Positions 1 to 8,016 of a stretch of DNA of 64,000 nucleotides are shown piece by piece. Position 1 is the stretch's first letter, and every line of letters starts with the position of its first letter. The DNA lies in contig CAVWYO010000009.1 of the NCBI GenBank assembly GCA_963759235.1, positions 192,776 to 256,775 of the forward strand. The letters run 5' to 3'. The stretch is from Bauldia sp963759235 (GTDB lineage Bacteria > Pseudomonadota > Alphaproteobacteria > Rhizobiales > Kaistiaceae). The notes beneath the pieces were generated by a model. The model did not search any database. It was not told the DNA's origin and worked only from the letters and a program-made list of their open reading frames with translations. Made by a program: the position numbers and the translations under genes.

Positions 1-1
1 C

Positions 2-826
2 GAGCCGGAGCCGCATGCGCTGCTTGACGAAGCCGCCTTCGACGAGGCATGCCTCGCCATGGCCGATTTCATCGACGTGAAATCGCCGTTCACGCTCGGC
101 CATTCACGCGCCGTGGCGAAGCTCGCCGAGGCGGCCGCCGGCGAGGCGGGGTTGCCCGCAGCGGACGTGGTTCTGCTCCGCCGCGCCGGCCTCCTCCACG
201 ACATCGGCATGGCCGGCGTGGCTTCGAGCGTTCTGGTCAAGGAGGGCCCGCTCAGCGAGCGGGAATGGGAGCAGGTCCGCCTGCATCCCTACCACGCCGA
301 GCGGATTCTCGGCCGGCCGCCGGCGCTTGCCCGTCTCGCCGAGATCGTCGGCCGCCATCACGAGCGGCTCGACGGGACCGGCTATCACCGTGGCCTCAGA
401 GCGGACGCGCTTTCCATGCCGGCGCGGATCCTTGCCACCGCCGAGGCGTATCGGTCGATGCGCGAAGCGCGGTCGCATCGAGCGGCGCTGTCGCCAACTC
501 ACGCCGAGGGGGAGATGCGCCGCGAGGTGCGCGCCGGTCGGCTTGACGGCGACGCAGTCGCCGCCGTCCTCGCCGCCGCTGGTCACCGCGTGTCGAGCGT
601 GAGGCGGTCGGCGCTCAGCGACTTGACACCGCGCGAGATCGAGGTGCTCGAACTGATCGCCGCCGGGCGTTCGATGAAGGAGATCGGCCGCATCCTCGGC
701 ATCTCGCCGAAGACTGTCGACAACCATATCCAGCACCTCTACGCCAAGATCGAGGTCAAGACCCGCGTCGGCGCGGCGCTGTTTGCGGTCGAGCACGGCA
801 TCGCCGGGCAGGCGGCCGTTTCATAG
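2..826 (+). CDS. HD-GYP-like phosphohydrolase domain fused to LuxR-type HTH (partial, 5' end outside window)
   Basis: The frame is open from the window edge, so the true start lies upstream; 274 residues are visible. An HD-type domain comes first: a histidine in GHSRAVA, the HD pair in LLHDIG (residues 66-67 of the visible part), an HP..AERIL helix and HHERLDGTGY. This follows the HD-GYP pattern, but GYP reads GYH. The last 60 residues or so are a LuxR/FixJ helix-turn-helix beginning LTPREIEVLELIAAG with SPKTVDNHIQHLYAK. HD-GYP domains classically hydrolyse cyclic di-GMP; with an output HTH this is probably a one-component regulator, but the signal and targets are unknown. An ATG at 59 is in frame but falls just before the HD domain, so it is less likely to be the start. 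Confidence 0.8.
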   Translation, partial: EPEPHALLDEAAFDEACLAMADFIDVKSPFTLGHSRAVAKLAEAAAGEAGLPAADVVLLRRAGLLHDIGMAGVASSVLVKEGPLSEREWEQVRLHPYHAERILGRPPALARLAEIVGRHHERLDGTGYHRGLRADALSMPARILATAEAYRSMREARSHRAALSPTHAEGEMRREVRAGRLDGDAVAAVLAAAGHRVSSVRRSALSDLTPREIEVLELIAAGRSMKEIGRILGISPKTVDNHIQHLYAKIEVKTRVGAALFAVEHGIAGQAAVS

Positions 827-896
827 GGAATCCTCCTCACGCGGAGCGGGTGCCGGCTGGCCTATTTGGACAGGCGTCGAAACCAAGGAGGAACCC

Positions 897-1361
897 ATGT
901 CCCAGAATCAAGCTGCGAGCCGGTTGAGCGCCAATCCGATGTCGGTCGAGGCGAACCGGGCGATGATGCGCCGTTGGATCGAGGACGGCTGGAACAAGCA
1001 CAATGTCGGGCTGATCGACGAGATCTTCGCGACGGATGTCTTTGAACACGACCCGGGCGGTCTGACGGTCGACGGTGCCGAGGCGCTGAAAGCCCATATC
1101 AACGGCTTCCTGACCGCCTTGCCCGATATCAGGTTCACCATCGAGGACCTTATCGCCGAGGGCGACGTGGTGGTGTGCCGCTTCGACTCGACTGCCACCC
1201 ATACGGGGACGCTGATGAACATCCCGGCGACCGGCAAAACCGCGAGGGTAAGCGGGATGCTCGAGTTCCGCTTCGCCGACGGCAAGGTCGCCGAGGTTTG
1301 GGCCATGTACGATCTGTTCGGCATGCTCCGCCAGATCGGCGTCATTCCCGATCCGGCCTGA
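897..1361 (+). CDS. SnoaL-like/ester cyclase family protein (NTF2 fold)
   Basis: 154 residues. The start is the ATG at 897, preceded by a strong AAGGAGGA ribosome site; longer in-frame starts upstream would overlap the previous gene. The pattern NRAMMRRWIEDGWNKHN, then FEHDPGG, LPDIRFTIEDLIAEGDVVVCRF and GMLEFRFADGKVAEVWAMYD is typical of SnoaL-like polyketide cyclase/ester cyclase relatives, cytosolic NTF2-fold proteins whose substrates are mostly unknown. It converges on the antitoxin gene downstream. The family call is solid; no specific reaction can be named. Confidence 0.82.
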   Translation: MSQNQAASRLSANPMSVEANRAMMRRWIEDGWNKHNVGLIDEIFATDVFEHDPGGLTVDGAEALKAHINGFLTALPDIRFTIEDLIAEGDVVVCRFDSTATHTGTLMNIPATGKTARVSGMLEFRFADGKVAEVWAMYDLFGMLRQIGVIPDPA

Positions 1362-1372
1362 GGGCGGTAGGC

Positions 1373-1420
1373 CGTGGCTAGCCGCGCCCGTGGCTAGCCG
1401 CGCCGGCCCGGCCGGCGCGG
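1373..1420. repeat. 16-bp tandem duplication running into a GC-rich perfect hairpin between convergent genes
   Basis: CGTGGCTAGCCGCGCC occurs twice head to tail (1373-1388, 1389-1404). The second copy runs into an inverted repeat with 10-bp arms (1398-1407 and 1411-1420) and a 3-base loop. It lies between the stops of the SnoaL-like gene and the antitoxin, so it could slow transcription from either side, but there is no T-run and it is not a classical intrinsic terminator. Confidence 0.55.
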
Positions 1421-1422
1421 TC

Positions 1423-1779
1423 TCAAGCAGACCGCTTGCGCGTCGGTTGCCTGCGGCGGCCGGGTGACGCGGGCCGGCCGGCCAGGTCCAGTTCCACCGG
1501 TTCCTGATGCGGAAATTCGGCGACCAGCCGGAGCCGGCCGCCGAGACCGTCGACATAGGTCTTCAGCGTTGACAAGAGCATGTCCTCGCGGTGTTCGAGG
1601 CGCGAGATATTGTGCTGTGAAATGCCGGTCGCGACCGCCACCTCCTCCTGCGTCTTCTTCGCTGCGGCGCGAAGCTGGCGGAGTGTCTCCACCCAAATCA
1701 GTCGCTTCGCCTTGGCGGCGATGCGAGCGCGCTCTTCCGAAGGCAGGCTGGCAATCACTTCACTCAGGTTGCGCATCAT
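1423..1779 (-). CDS. XRE-family HTH antitoxin (HigA-like)
   Basis: 118 residues. The central helix-turn-helix reads AAAKKTQEEVAVATGISQHNISRLEHRED (residues about 38-66), a Cro/C1-type DNA-binding domain, followed by LLSTLKTYVDGLGGRLRLVAEFP, the usual tail of antitoxins paired with RelE/HigB-like toxins. The C-terminus is basic. The ATG overlaps the stop of the upstream toxin remnant in an ATGA, the typical coupling of a toxin-first operon. It probably binds the palindrome at 2056-2077 and autoregulates. The gene is intact although its toxin is broken. Confidence 0.85.
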   Translation of the reverse strand: MMRNLSEVIASLPSEERARIAAKAKRLIWVETLRQLRAAAKKTQEEVAVATGISQHNISRLEHREDMLLSTLKTYVDGLGGRLRLVAEFPHQEPVELDLAGRPASPGRRRQPTRKRSA

Positions 1780-2031
1780 TTCTCCTTATGTTCGCGCAGA
1801 TAACTTGCGTAGCGCCGGTCCGCCCGTTCGATAAGCCGCTTGTAGAAACGGCGCTGACTTTCGCCGGCTTTGCTGCCGCTGCAGAGCACGACGGCGCGTC
1901 TTCGCGGGTCGAACGCGAATGCAAGCGCCACACCCCGTCTCCGCTCCTGAAGCGAAGCTCCTTCATGTTGGGGTAGAGAGCTCAGCGAACTCCGGTTCGA
2001 ATTCGGCGTGAAACAGCACCGTCCACAGCAT
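1776..2031 (-). pseudogene. Decayed RelE/HigB-type toxin of the adjacent antitoxin
   Basis: Three reading frames must be joined to recover the family pattern. From the ATG at 2031 the first frame gives MLWTVLFHAEFEPEFAEL and stops at 1963. A second frame carries NMKELRFRSGDGVWRL. The third gives ALAFAFDPRRRAVVL, then FYKRLIERADRRYASYLREH, ending at 1776. In intact family members known to me about 40 residues separate the N-terminal strand from the NMKELR motif; here they are missing. The gene therefore has an internal deletion plus at least one further frameshift and should not give a working RNase-type toxin. The reconstruction is from memory of the family, not an alignment. Confidence 0.75.
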
Positions 2032-2055
2032 TCGTAATTCATATGTCCTTGGGGG

Positions 2056-2077
2056 TATATGCTGTCAGGAGCATATA
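2056..2077. promoter_or_regulatory. Candidate operator of the toxin-antitoxin locus (perfect 8-bp inverted repeat)
   Basis: TATATGCT (2056-2063) and AGCATATA (2070-2077) are perfect inverted arms separated by GTCAGG. The site is AT-rich against a GC-rich background and begins 24 bases upstream of the toxin start, where an XRE antitoxin would be expected to bind for autorepression. Confidence 0.6.
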
Positions 2078-2258
2078 TTCAGCGCCGCCAGCGATGGAAG
2101 ATCGTTCGGCGATCCAGCACACGGCGGCGCTGAAGATGCGGAACGTAGAAGAAAGGGATGTTCCACAGGGTATCGTGAGCATGCGACGCGGGCTTGCCCC
2201 TGGCGGCGGGTCGTTCCATGTTCGGCCATCGACGTCGAGCCCCGTGAGGCCCCCAAGG

Positions 2259-2582
2259 ATGAGCCGGCCCGATATCAAGACCGAATGGCAGCCGATGACG
2301 ACCGCGCCGAAGGACGGGTCGCGGATCCTGGTGACGGTCCGCGCCAGCGAGCAGGGGCCGGCGGAGGTCGACGTGGTCAAATGGGCGAGGCCGGAAGCCG
2401 CGGCCGAGCCGGGGTGGGTTGCTACCGACTCGGACGCGGATGCTCCGATCGTCTATGCGGCGGGCGAACTCGCCTCGTGGATGCCGCTGCCGAGCGCGTT
2501 GCCCAGCCTCCGCTCGGTGCGCATCGCCGCCGGCGAACCACCGCCGCCCTATTCCGGCGAGATGGACGGATCGGCGATCTGA
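2259..2582 (+). CDS. Small conserved hypothetical protein, W-Q-P-TAPKDG type
   Basis: 107 residues from the ATG at 2259, preceded by a CCAAGG weak ribosome site. The frame stays open to 2043, but upstream residues look non-coding and overlap the operator region. The protein begins MSRPDIKTEWQPMTTAPKDGSRILV and later has GWVATDSD and ASWMPLPSALP. The W-QP-TAPKDG opening and tryptophan-containing MPLP ending resemble short proteins often seen in alphaproteobacterial genomes and prophages. No catalytic residues are evident and no function can be assigned. Confidence 0.6.
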   Translation: MSRPDIKTEWQPMTTAPKDGSRILVTVRASEQGPAEVDVVKWARPEAAAEPGWVATDSDADAPIVYAAGELASWMPLPSALPSLRSVRIAAGEPPPPYSGEMDGSAI

Positions 2583-2658
2583 AGGCCGCCCTATTTGCTG
2601 AGCAGCCTTTCCCACCAGGGCAGCCCGCCCGTCATCCGTCCATCCGGCGGCTTGACTC

Positions 2659-2760
2659 AGAGCAAAGTCGGTTCTGATTTGAATCGGGGTCTTTGTTTTA
2701 GCTCTTTGATTCTTCGCATTTTCCGGGCGGAAAAGTGCGCACACTTTTCCTGAAAATGCT
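2659..2760. repeat. Dispersed intergenic palindromic repeat, copy 1
   Basis: About 100 bases with two nested palindromic halves: AGAGCAAAG facing CTTTGTTTTAGCTCTTTG, then GCATTTTCC facing GGAAAAGTG and TTTTCCTGAAAATGC. Nearly the same sequence occurs at 63069-63174. It sits downstream of the W-Q-P protein and immediately downstream of the minus-strand gene ending at 2764. Repeats of this general design are common between genes in Hyphomicrobiales. Confidence 0.85.
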
Positions 2761-2763
2761 GGC

Positions 2764-3021
2764 TCAGCCGCGCCGGTCGCGATCGATGAACCGCTTCTTG
2801 ACCCGCGCCGCGAAGGCGCCGGGATTGTTGCGAGCGTCGGTTTCCCGCGCCATCTGCTTCAGTTCGTCGCGCGCCGCTTCGAGCTTCGGCCGGGTCCGGC
2901 GCCAGGTTTCGGCCGCCCGCGGCCGGACGTCCTTTTCGAAAACCTCGACCGCCTTCGCCCGCACGCGCGGGTCGCTGGTCAACCGTGTCGCAGCCGTGAT
3001 GAACCATCGGGCGATCGTCAT
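2764..3021 (-). CDS. Small conserved hypothetical basic protein
   Basis: 85 residues from the ATG at 3021, chosen because GAAGGGA lies at ribosome-site distance; an upstream start at 3102 would add an unlikely arginine-rich leader. The N-terminal MTIARWFITAATRL is amphipathic; the rest is rich in charged residues and predicted helical (VRAKAVEVFEKDVRPRAAETWRRTRPKLEAA). No known domain is recognised. It lies 96 bases downstream of the TPR protein on the same strand. Confidence 0.55.
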   Translation of the reverse strand: MTIARWFITAATRLTSDPRVRAKAVEVFEKDVRPRAAETWRRTRPKLEAARDELKQMARETDARNNPGAFAARVKKRFIDRDRRG

Positions 3022-3117
3022 TCCGGCATCCCTTCGACGGTTTTGCTTGCCGTCAGCTTTGCACGACAACCCCCGGGCGCTCAACCGGCCCGCAAACGCC
3101 ATCCTGCCTCGGCTCGC

Positions 3118-3717
3118 TCAGATGTTGTCGCCGGGGAGCGCCACGATCATCGACCGCTCGCGCAGGAACGGGTGGATGCCGACCGCCTTTTTGAGGATCG
3201 CCTGGGCCTGTTCGACCCGACCCTGTTGCGTCAGGATCAACGCCATCCCGGCCATGGCGCCGAAGTGGCGCGGCTCGCGCTGCAGGGTTTCCTCGATATC
3301 GTCGAGCGAGCCCTGGAGGTCGCCTTGCATGAAGCGGATCGTCGCGCGCTGGTTCCAGGCTTCCGCCCAATCCGGAGCGACGGCGATCAGCTGGTCGAGG
3401 ACCTCGACGGCGCCGGCAAGGTCGTAGTTCTCGCGCCGATCCATGGCGCGGGCCATGAGGTCGGCCGCCGCCGCGTCCGGCGCCAGCATCCAGTGCCGCC
3501 AGATCTCGTCCTCCATGGCGCGACCCTCGGCCTCGGTCTTCGCCGCGCCGAGGAAGTGGAACAGGCGGTCGCCCTCGGCGGCATAGGCGCTCGCATCGCC
3601 GCGCAAACCAAGGGAGTCTTGCGCAATCGTCGGCACGGCGAAGGCGCCAACGATCAACAGAGCGATGACGGCCGTGAAAAGGCCGACCAGCGGCCGCCGC
3701 TGCAGCTCCGTGTCCAT
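3118..3717 (-). CDS. Membrane-anchored TPR protein
   Basis: 199 residues from the ATG at 3717. A hydrophobic segment near residues 9-30 (LVGLFTAVIALLIVGAFAVPTIA) is a signal peptide or anchor, so the body is probably periplasmic. Two or three tetratricopeptide-like units follow, seen in the spacing of GAVEVLDQLIAVAPDWAEAWNQRA and GDLQGSLDDIEETLQREP. TPRs mediate protein contacts; the partner is unknown. A longer frame to 3780 exists, but the MDTELQRR start gives a normal signal peptide. Confidence 0.75.
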   Translation of the reverse strand: MDTELQRRPLVGLFTAVIALLIVGAFAVPTIAQDSLGLRGDASAYAAEGDRLFHFLGAAKTEAEGRAMEDEIWRHWMLAPDAAAADLMARAMDRRENYDLAGAVEVLDQLIAVAPDWAEAWNQRATIRFMQGDLQGSLDDIEETLQREPRHFGAMAGMALILTQQGRVEQAQAILKKAVGIHPFLRERSMIVALPGDNI

Positions 3718-3784
3718 GGCGAACGACACCTCTTCGGGACCGACTTCACGGAGAATTATTGCGGCGGTCGCCAGCGTCAACCTC

Positions 3785-4492
3785 TCACAGCGACCGTATC
3801 AGATCGGTCAGCTCGCCGAGATGGGCGAGTTGGCGGAAGCGCGGCGCATCCTGCGGCCGTTCGGCGTGCTCCACCGACCAGGTCAGATCGTGGGGGATGA
3901 AGACGCCCCAGCTGCCCGCCTCGATGGCCGGGACCACGTCGGAGCGGAGCGAGTTGCCGACCATCATGCTCCGCTCAGGGCCGTCCCCGTGCCGGGAGAA
4001 AATGCGCTGGTAGGTCACCGCGGTCTTGGCGCTGACGATCTCGACGGCGTCGAAAAGGTCGCCGAGCCCCGACTGGGCGAGCTTGCGTTCCTGGTCGAAC
4101 AGGTCGCCCTTGGTGATCAGCACGATCCGGTAGGAGCCGGCGAGCTCGCCAAGCGTTTCCCTGGCATATGGCAGGGTCTCCACGGGATGGCGAAGCAGGT
4201 CGCGGCCGGCGTCGAGGATCTCGCCGATCACCGAGGCCGGCACCTGGCCGTCGGTCACCTCGATGGCAGTCTCGATCATCGACAGCGTGAAGCCCTTGAT
4301 GCCGTAGCCGTAGATGGCAAGGTTCCGCGTCTCCGCTTCCAGCAGTTTCGACGACAGGTCGGTCCCCTCGGCATGGCCGGCAACCAGGTCGTGGAAGCGC
4401 TCCTCGGTCATCCGGTAGAAGGTTTCGTTCTGCCAGAGGGTGTCGTCGGCATCGAAGCCGATCGTGGTGAGTTGCGGGGAGGGTTGCGTCAT
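3785..4492 (-). CDS. HAD-superfamily hydrolase
   Basis: 235 residues. HAD motif I is GFDADDTLW near the N-terminus (both aspartates present), motif II is VLITKG, and motif IV is MMVGNSLRSDV; a lysine for motif III is available in SAKTAVTY. These mark a phosphatase-type HAD enzyme acting through an aspartyl-phosphate. A cap-like helical insert lies between motifs I and II. The substrate is unknown. The ATG at 4492 is preferred over a TTG at 4528. Confidence 0.85.
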   Translation of the reverse strand: MTQPSPQLTTIGFDADDTLWQNETFYRMTEERFHDLVAGHAEGTDLSSKLLEAETRNLAIYGYGIKGFTLSMIETAIEVTDGQVPASVIGEILDAGRDLLRHPVETLPYARETLGELAGSYRIVLITKGDLFDQERKLAQSGLGDLFDAVEIVSAKTAVTYQRIFSRHGDGPERSMMVGNSLRSDVVPAIEAGSWGVFIPHDLTWSVEHAERPQDAPRFRQLAHLGELTDLIRSL

Positions 4493-4661
4493 GGAGGCTC
4501 GATCGATCGGTATCTCGGCGTTTACCAAACTCGGTGAATCGGTCGCCCGACGTGACCCGGCCGCGGCGATTATCTAGTATCGAGGTGTTGCACGCGAAGA
4601 TTTCAGCCGGTCGACGAGAAGCGTTCGATCGTCCGGCGGCCAGAACAGCTGGGGGCTTTCC

Positions 4662-5267
4662 ATGAAATATGCACGTTTGATAACCGTCGCAACCGCTCTT
4701 GTCGGAACGGTCGCCGGCGTCCAGTCGGCGCTCGCCTTCAGTGCCGTTTCCACGACGCATCTCAACCTCAGGGCCGGTCCGGGGCCTCAATATGCGGTGA
4801 TTGCGACGATCAATCATGACGATCGTGTCGACGTCCACGGATGCCTCAAGGAGATCACCTGGTGCGATGTGAACTGGGGCGATCTCCAGGGCTGGGCGGC
4901 GGGCGAATACCTCGCCTATGACAGCGACGCAGGGGTGAGGGTGCTGCCGCTCGTCGGCGACGCGATCGAAATCCCGGTCGTCACCTACGAGGCGGTCGAC
5001 GAGGTCGTACCGCAGGTGGTTGGCGAAGTCGTCGGGGCGAAAGGGTATGTCGAGGCGATTTCACCGGCCGAGCCGGTTTCGGCTTACGTCAGCGCACAGG
5101 CGATCGATACCGTCTATGTCAACGGCGAGGTGGTGGTCGGTGCCGTGGTGCCGGAGACCGTTCCGCTCTATGCGATCCCCGAATCCGAGTACACCTTCAC
5201 CAGCGTCAACGGTCAGAACGTCCTGATCGACAAGGACACGCGCAAGGTGGTGTACATCTACCGGTAG
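4662..5267 (+). CDS. Secreted SH3b/DUF1236-type protein
   Basis: 201 residues with a signal peptide (MKYARLITVATALVGTV...ALAF, cleavage near residue 25). Residues about 30-85 form a bacterial SH3 domain (THLNLRAGPGPQYAVIATI, then CLKEITWCDVNWGDLQGWAAGEYL). The C-terminal part (VNGEVVVGAVVPETVPLYAIPESEYTF, then VLIDKDTRKVVYIYR) is the DUF1236 pattern, common in Hyphomicrobiales. It is probably periplasmic and may bind peptidoglycan. It stands alone, downstream of the divergent HAD gene. Confidence 0.85.
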   Translation: MKYARLITVATALVGTVAGVQSALAFSAVSTTHLNLRAGPGPQYAVIATINHDDRVDVHGCLKEITWCDVNWGDLQGWAAGEYLAYDSDAGVRVLPLVGDAIEIPVVTYEAVDEVVPQVVGEVVGAKGYVEAISPAEPVSAYVSAQAIDTVYVNGEVVVGAVVPETVPLYAIPESEYTFTSVNGQNVLIDKDTRKVVYIYR

Positions 5268-5289
5268 GAAACGGCAGCCGTTCGGGGGG

Positions 5290-6159
5290 TCACGTGGTGC
5301 GCTCGGCCGCCGCTACGCTCGCTCCCGGGGACGTCCGTTTCATCCCCTCGGTCGCCGGGCGGTAGTTGGGATTGAGGTTGGCTGCCTTGGCGAAGGCCGC
5401 GAAGGCGCGCTCGCGGTCGCCGAGCTTCTCGAGCGCCAGCCCTTCATTGGTCCAGGCGGCGTAGGAGTCGCGGTCGCGCTTGACCGCCTCGTTGAAGTCG
5501 TCGAGCGCGGCCTTGTAGTCGCCCATCGCCAGGTAGGAGAGACCGCGGCCGTCAAACGGCTCGGCGGTCTTCGGCGACATGGCGATCGCCTTCGAGAAGT
5601 CGTCGATCGCCGCGTCCTGACGGCCGCTCGCCTGATAGATCAGGGCGCGGTTGTGGTAGGCGCGCGGGTCGGCGGTGTCGAGGGCAATGGCCTGGTTGAA
5701 ATCGGCGAGCGCCAGGTCGGTCTGGTTCTTCTGCCGGTAGATATTGCCGCGGCCGATATAGGCGGCGTCGTAGCTCGGATTGAGCTGCAGGGCGCGATTG
5801 TAGTCGGCAAGGGCGAGATCGTCGCGGCCGAGCCGGCGATAGACCAACGCGCGATTGGCGTAGGCCTGATAGAAGCCGGGATTGAGCTTGATGGCGGTGT
5901 CGAAATCGGCGACCGCCTCGCGCAGCTTGCCGGCATTGCCGTAGGCGGTGCCGCGGACGTTGTAGCCGTTGGCGTCGGTCGGGTTCTGGGCGATGACCGA
6001 AGACAGGGAGCCGATATTGACCGCCGAGCCGGTCGCCGGGTCGACATTGGCCGTGGCGAACGAGGTGGGACTGGTCTGACAGCCGGCGATCGCCGTCAGT
6101 CCGGCAAAGGCCAGGACCGTCGGCAGCCGCAACGTCTTCCCTGTCACGCTTGCGAGCAT
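5290..6159 (-). CDS. TPR lipoprotein (NlpI-like architecture)
   Basis: 289 residues from the ATG at 6159; an upstream start at 6216 is possible, but this one places a lipobox (AIAGC) at the end of a normal lipoprotein signal. About six tetratricopeptide units follow in register, for example EAVADFDTAIKLNPGFYQAYANRA, LALADYNRALQLNPSYDAAYI and AIDDFSKAIAMSPKTAEPFD. The protein should be anchored to a membrane facing the periplasm and act as a scaffold, as TPR lipoproteins of the NlpI type do. It lies downstream of purK but 175 bases away. Confidence 0.82.
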   Translation of the reverse strand: MLASVTGKTLRLPTVLAFAGLTAIAGCQTSPTSFATANVDPATGSAVNIGSLSSVIAQNPTDANGYNVRGTAYGNAGKLREAVADFDTAIKLNPGFYQAYANRALVYRRLGRDDLALADYNRALQLNPSYDAAYIGRGNIYRQKNQTDLALADFNQAIALDTADPRAYHNRALIYQASGRQDAAIDDFSKAIAMSPKTAEPFDGRGLSYLAMGDYKAALDDFNEAVKRDRDSYAAWTNEGLALEKLGDRERAFAAFAKAANLNPNYRPATEGMKRTSPGASVAAAERTT

Positions 6160-6334
6160 CCCCGCCGTCGCTCCCCAGGCCGCCACCGCAACGACGCCCG
6201 CTGATTCTGCTTCCACGACCGGGCAGCCGACCGGTTAAAGCCGGCGATTTGAGGGCGTGGCCCGCTGCCCGCAATGGGCAGCGTGCTTATCAGAACACGC
6301 TTAAGACTGTCAAAATGCTAACGATAAGAGTCGA

Positions 6335-7429
6335 TCAGAGGTCGGACCGGCGGGTGATGCGATTGACATGACCCATCTTGCGGCCGGGCTGTGTGTCCGT
6401 CTTCCCATAAAGGTGCAGCCGGGCGGCGGGCTCGGCGGCGATCGAGGCCCAGTCGGCGACCGCGTCTCCGATCAGATTGGTCATCACAACGTCGCTGTGG
6501 CGCTCGACGCTGCCGAGCGGCCAGCCGGCGATGGCGCGGATGTGCTGCTCGAACTGGGAGCAAAGGCACGCATCGACCGTCCAGTGCCCCGAATTGTGAA
6601 CGCGTGGCGCGATTTCGTTGACGAGCAGGCGTGGCCCGCTCCCTGCCGCGACGAACATCTCGACGGCGAGCACGCCGACATGGTCGAGGGTCGCCGCGAT
6701 GCGCTCGGCGATGTCGACCGCCTCGGCGGCAAGGTCGGCAGGGATGTGCGCCGGCACCGTGGTCGTGGCGAGAATGCCCCCCTCATGGATGTTCTCGGCG
6801 ATGTCGTAGGCGCGCGTCGAGCCGTCCCGGCCGCGCGCCAGGATCACCGAGACCTCGCGCTGGAACGGCACGAACGCTTCCAGAAGCGCCGGCGCCTGGC
6901 CGATGGCGCGCCACGCCGCCACCGGGTCGTCGCCCGGCCGAACCAGCGCCTGGCCCTTGCCGTCATAGCCGAGGCGCCGGGTCTTGAGGAGCGCTGGACG
7001 GCCGGTCTTGGCGAGGGCGGAGTAGATGTCGGCCTGCTGGGTGACCTCGGCGAAGGCCGGCACCGGAATGCCGAGCCCGGCGATCAGCCGCTTCTCGGTC
7101 AGCCGGTCCTGGCTCGATTCGAGCGATGCGGGGCCAGGCAGGACGGCCACGCGCTCCGCCAGGAAGCGAAGCGTCGCGGCGGGGATGTTCTCGAATTCGA
7201 AGGTGACGACGTCGACGGCCGCCGCGAACGCGGTCAAGGCTGCTTCGTCGTCATAGGGGGCAATGGTGCGCACCGCGGCGACGGCGAAGGCCGGGCTCTT
7301 CGGGTCGGGACAGTAGATATGGCAGGACAAGCCGAGTTCGGCCGCGGCGAGCGCCAGCATTCGGCCGAGCTGGCCGCCTCCAAGAATCCCGACGATCATG
7401 CCCGGCTTGATCGGCGGTGCCTCACTCAT
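6335..7429 (-). CDS. purK: N5-carboxyaminoimidazole ribonucleotide synthase
   Basis: 364 residues. PurK uses ATP and bicarbonate to carboxylate AIR to N5-CAIR in purine synthesis. The N-terminal GILGGGQLGRMLALAAAELG nucleotide fold, EFENIP, the Q-D-R-L-T-E-K-R motif, KTRRLGYDGKGQ and the ATP-grasp metal site LLVNEIAPRVHNSGHWT all match the family and length. Its start overlaps the purE stop by 8 bases, so the two are translationally coupled. Confidence is very high. Confidence 0.96.
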   Translation of the reverse strand: MSEAPPIKPGMIVGILGGGQLGRMLALAAAELGLSCHIYCPDPKSPAFAVAAVRTIAPYDDEAALTAFAAAVDVVTFEFENIPAATLRFLAERVAVLPGPASLESSQDRLTEKRLIAGLGIPVPAFAEVTQQADIYSALAKTGRPALLKTRRLGYDGKGQALVRPGDDPVAAWRAIGQAPALLEAFVPFQREVSVILARGRDGSTRAYDIAENIHEGGILATTTVPAHIPADLAAEAVDIAERIAATLDHVGVLAVEMFVAAGSGPRLLVNEIAPRVHNSGHWTVDACLCSQFEQHIRAIAGWPLGSVERHSDVVMTNLIGDAVADWASIAAEPAARLHLYGKTDTQPGRKMGHVNRITRRSDL

Positions 7430-7919
7430 CGTCGATCGGCCGCTCGTCCACCGCCGCCGATTGTGCCATGCGCCAGCCGTCGAGCCGGCTGGCGATGTCG
7501 TCGTTGGAGAGCGCCAGGACGGCGGCGGCGAGGAGCGCGGCGTTGATCGCCCCCGATCGGCCGATGGCCAGCGTGCCGACCGGCACGCCGGCGGGCATCT
7601 GAACGATCGACAGCAGGCTGTCCTGGCCGCCGAGCGCCTTCGATTCCACCGGCACGCCGAAGACGGGCAGCGGCGTCAGCGAGGCGCACATGCCCGGCAG
7701 ATGGGCGGCGCCGCCGGCGCCGGCGATGATCACCTTGTAGCCGGCGCGGCGTGCCCCCTTGCAGAAGGTGATCATGCGATCGGGCGTGCGGTGGGCCGAG
7801 ATGATGCGATCGTCATGGGCGATGTCGAGGGAATCGAGGGTGTCGGCGGCGTGGCGCAGCGTCGTCCAGTCCGACTGGCTGCCCATGAGAATGGCGACGG
7901 GCGGCGTCGGCTCGATCAT
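7422..7919 (-). CDS. purE: 5-(carboxyamino)imidazole ribonucleotide mutase
   Basis: 165 residues from the ATG at 7919 (a GTG at 7934 is also in frame). PurE converts N5-CAIR to CAIR. Visible family signatures are ILMGSQSDW, DRIISAHRTPDRM, IIAGAGGAAHLPGMCAS, FGVPVESKALGGQDSLLSIVQMPAGVPV and AIGRSGAINAALLAA. The catalytic histidine is in SAHRTP. First gene of the purE-purK operon. Confidence 0.96.
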   Translation of the reverse strand: MIEPTPPVAILMGSQSDWTTLRHAADTLDSLDIAHDDRIISAHRTPDRMITFCKGARRAGYKVIIAGAGGAAHLPGMCASLTPLPVFGVPVESKALGGQDSLLSIVQMPAGVPVGTLAIGRSGAINAALLAAAVLALSNDDIASRLDGWRMAQSAAVDERPIDDE

Positions 7920-8016
7920 GAAAACGGTGTCCACTTCAGCGCTGGCGGGCGGCTGCGCGAATTATAGTGGCGGCACATTGCTCCGCAAGGAGCCCACCGG
8001 CGGGGGCGGGCGCCGA

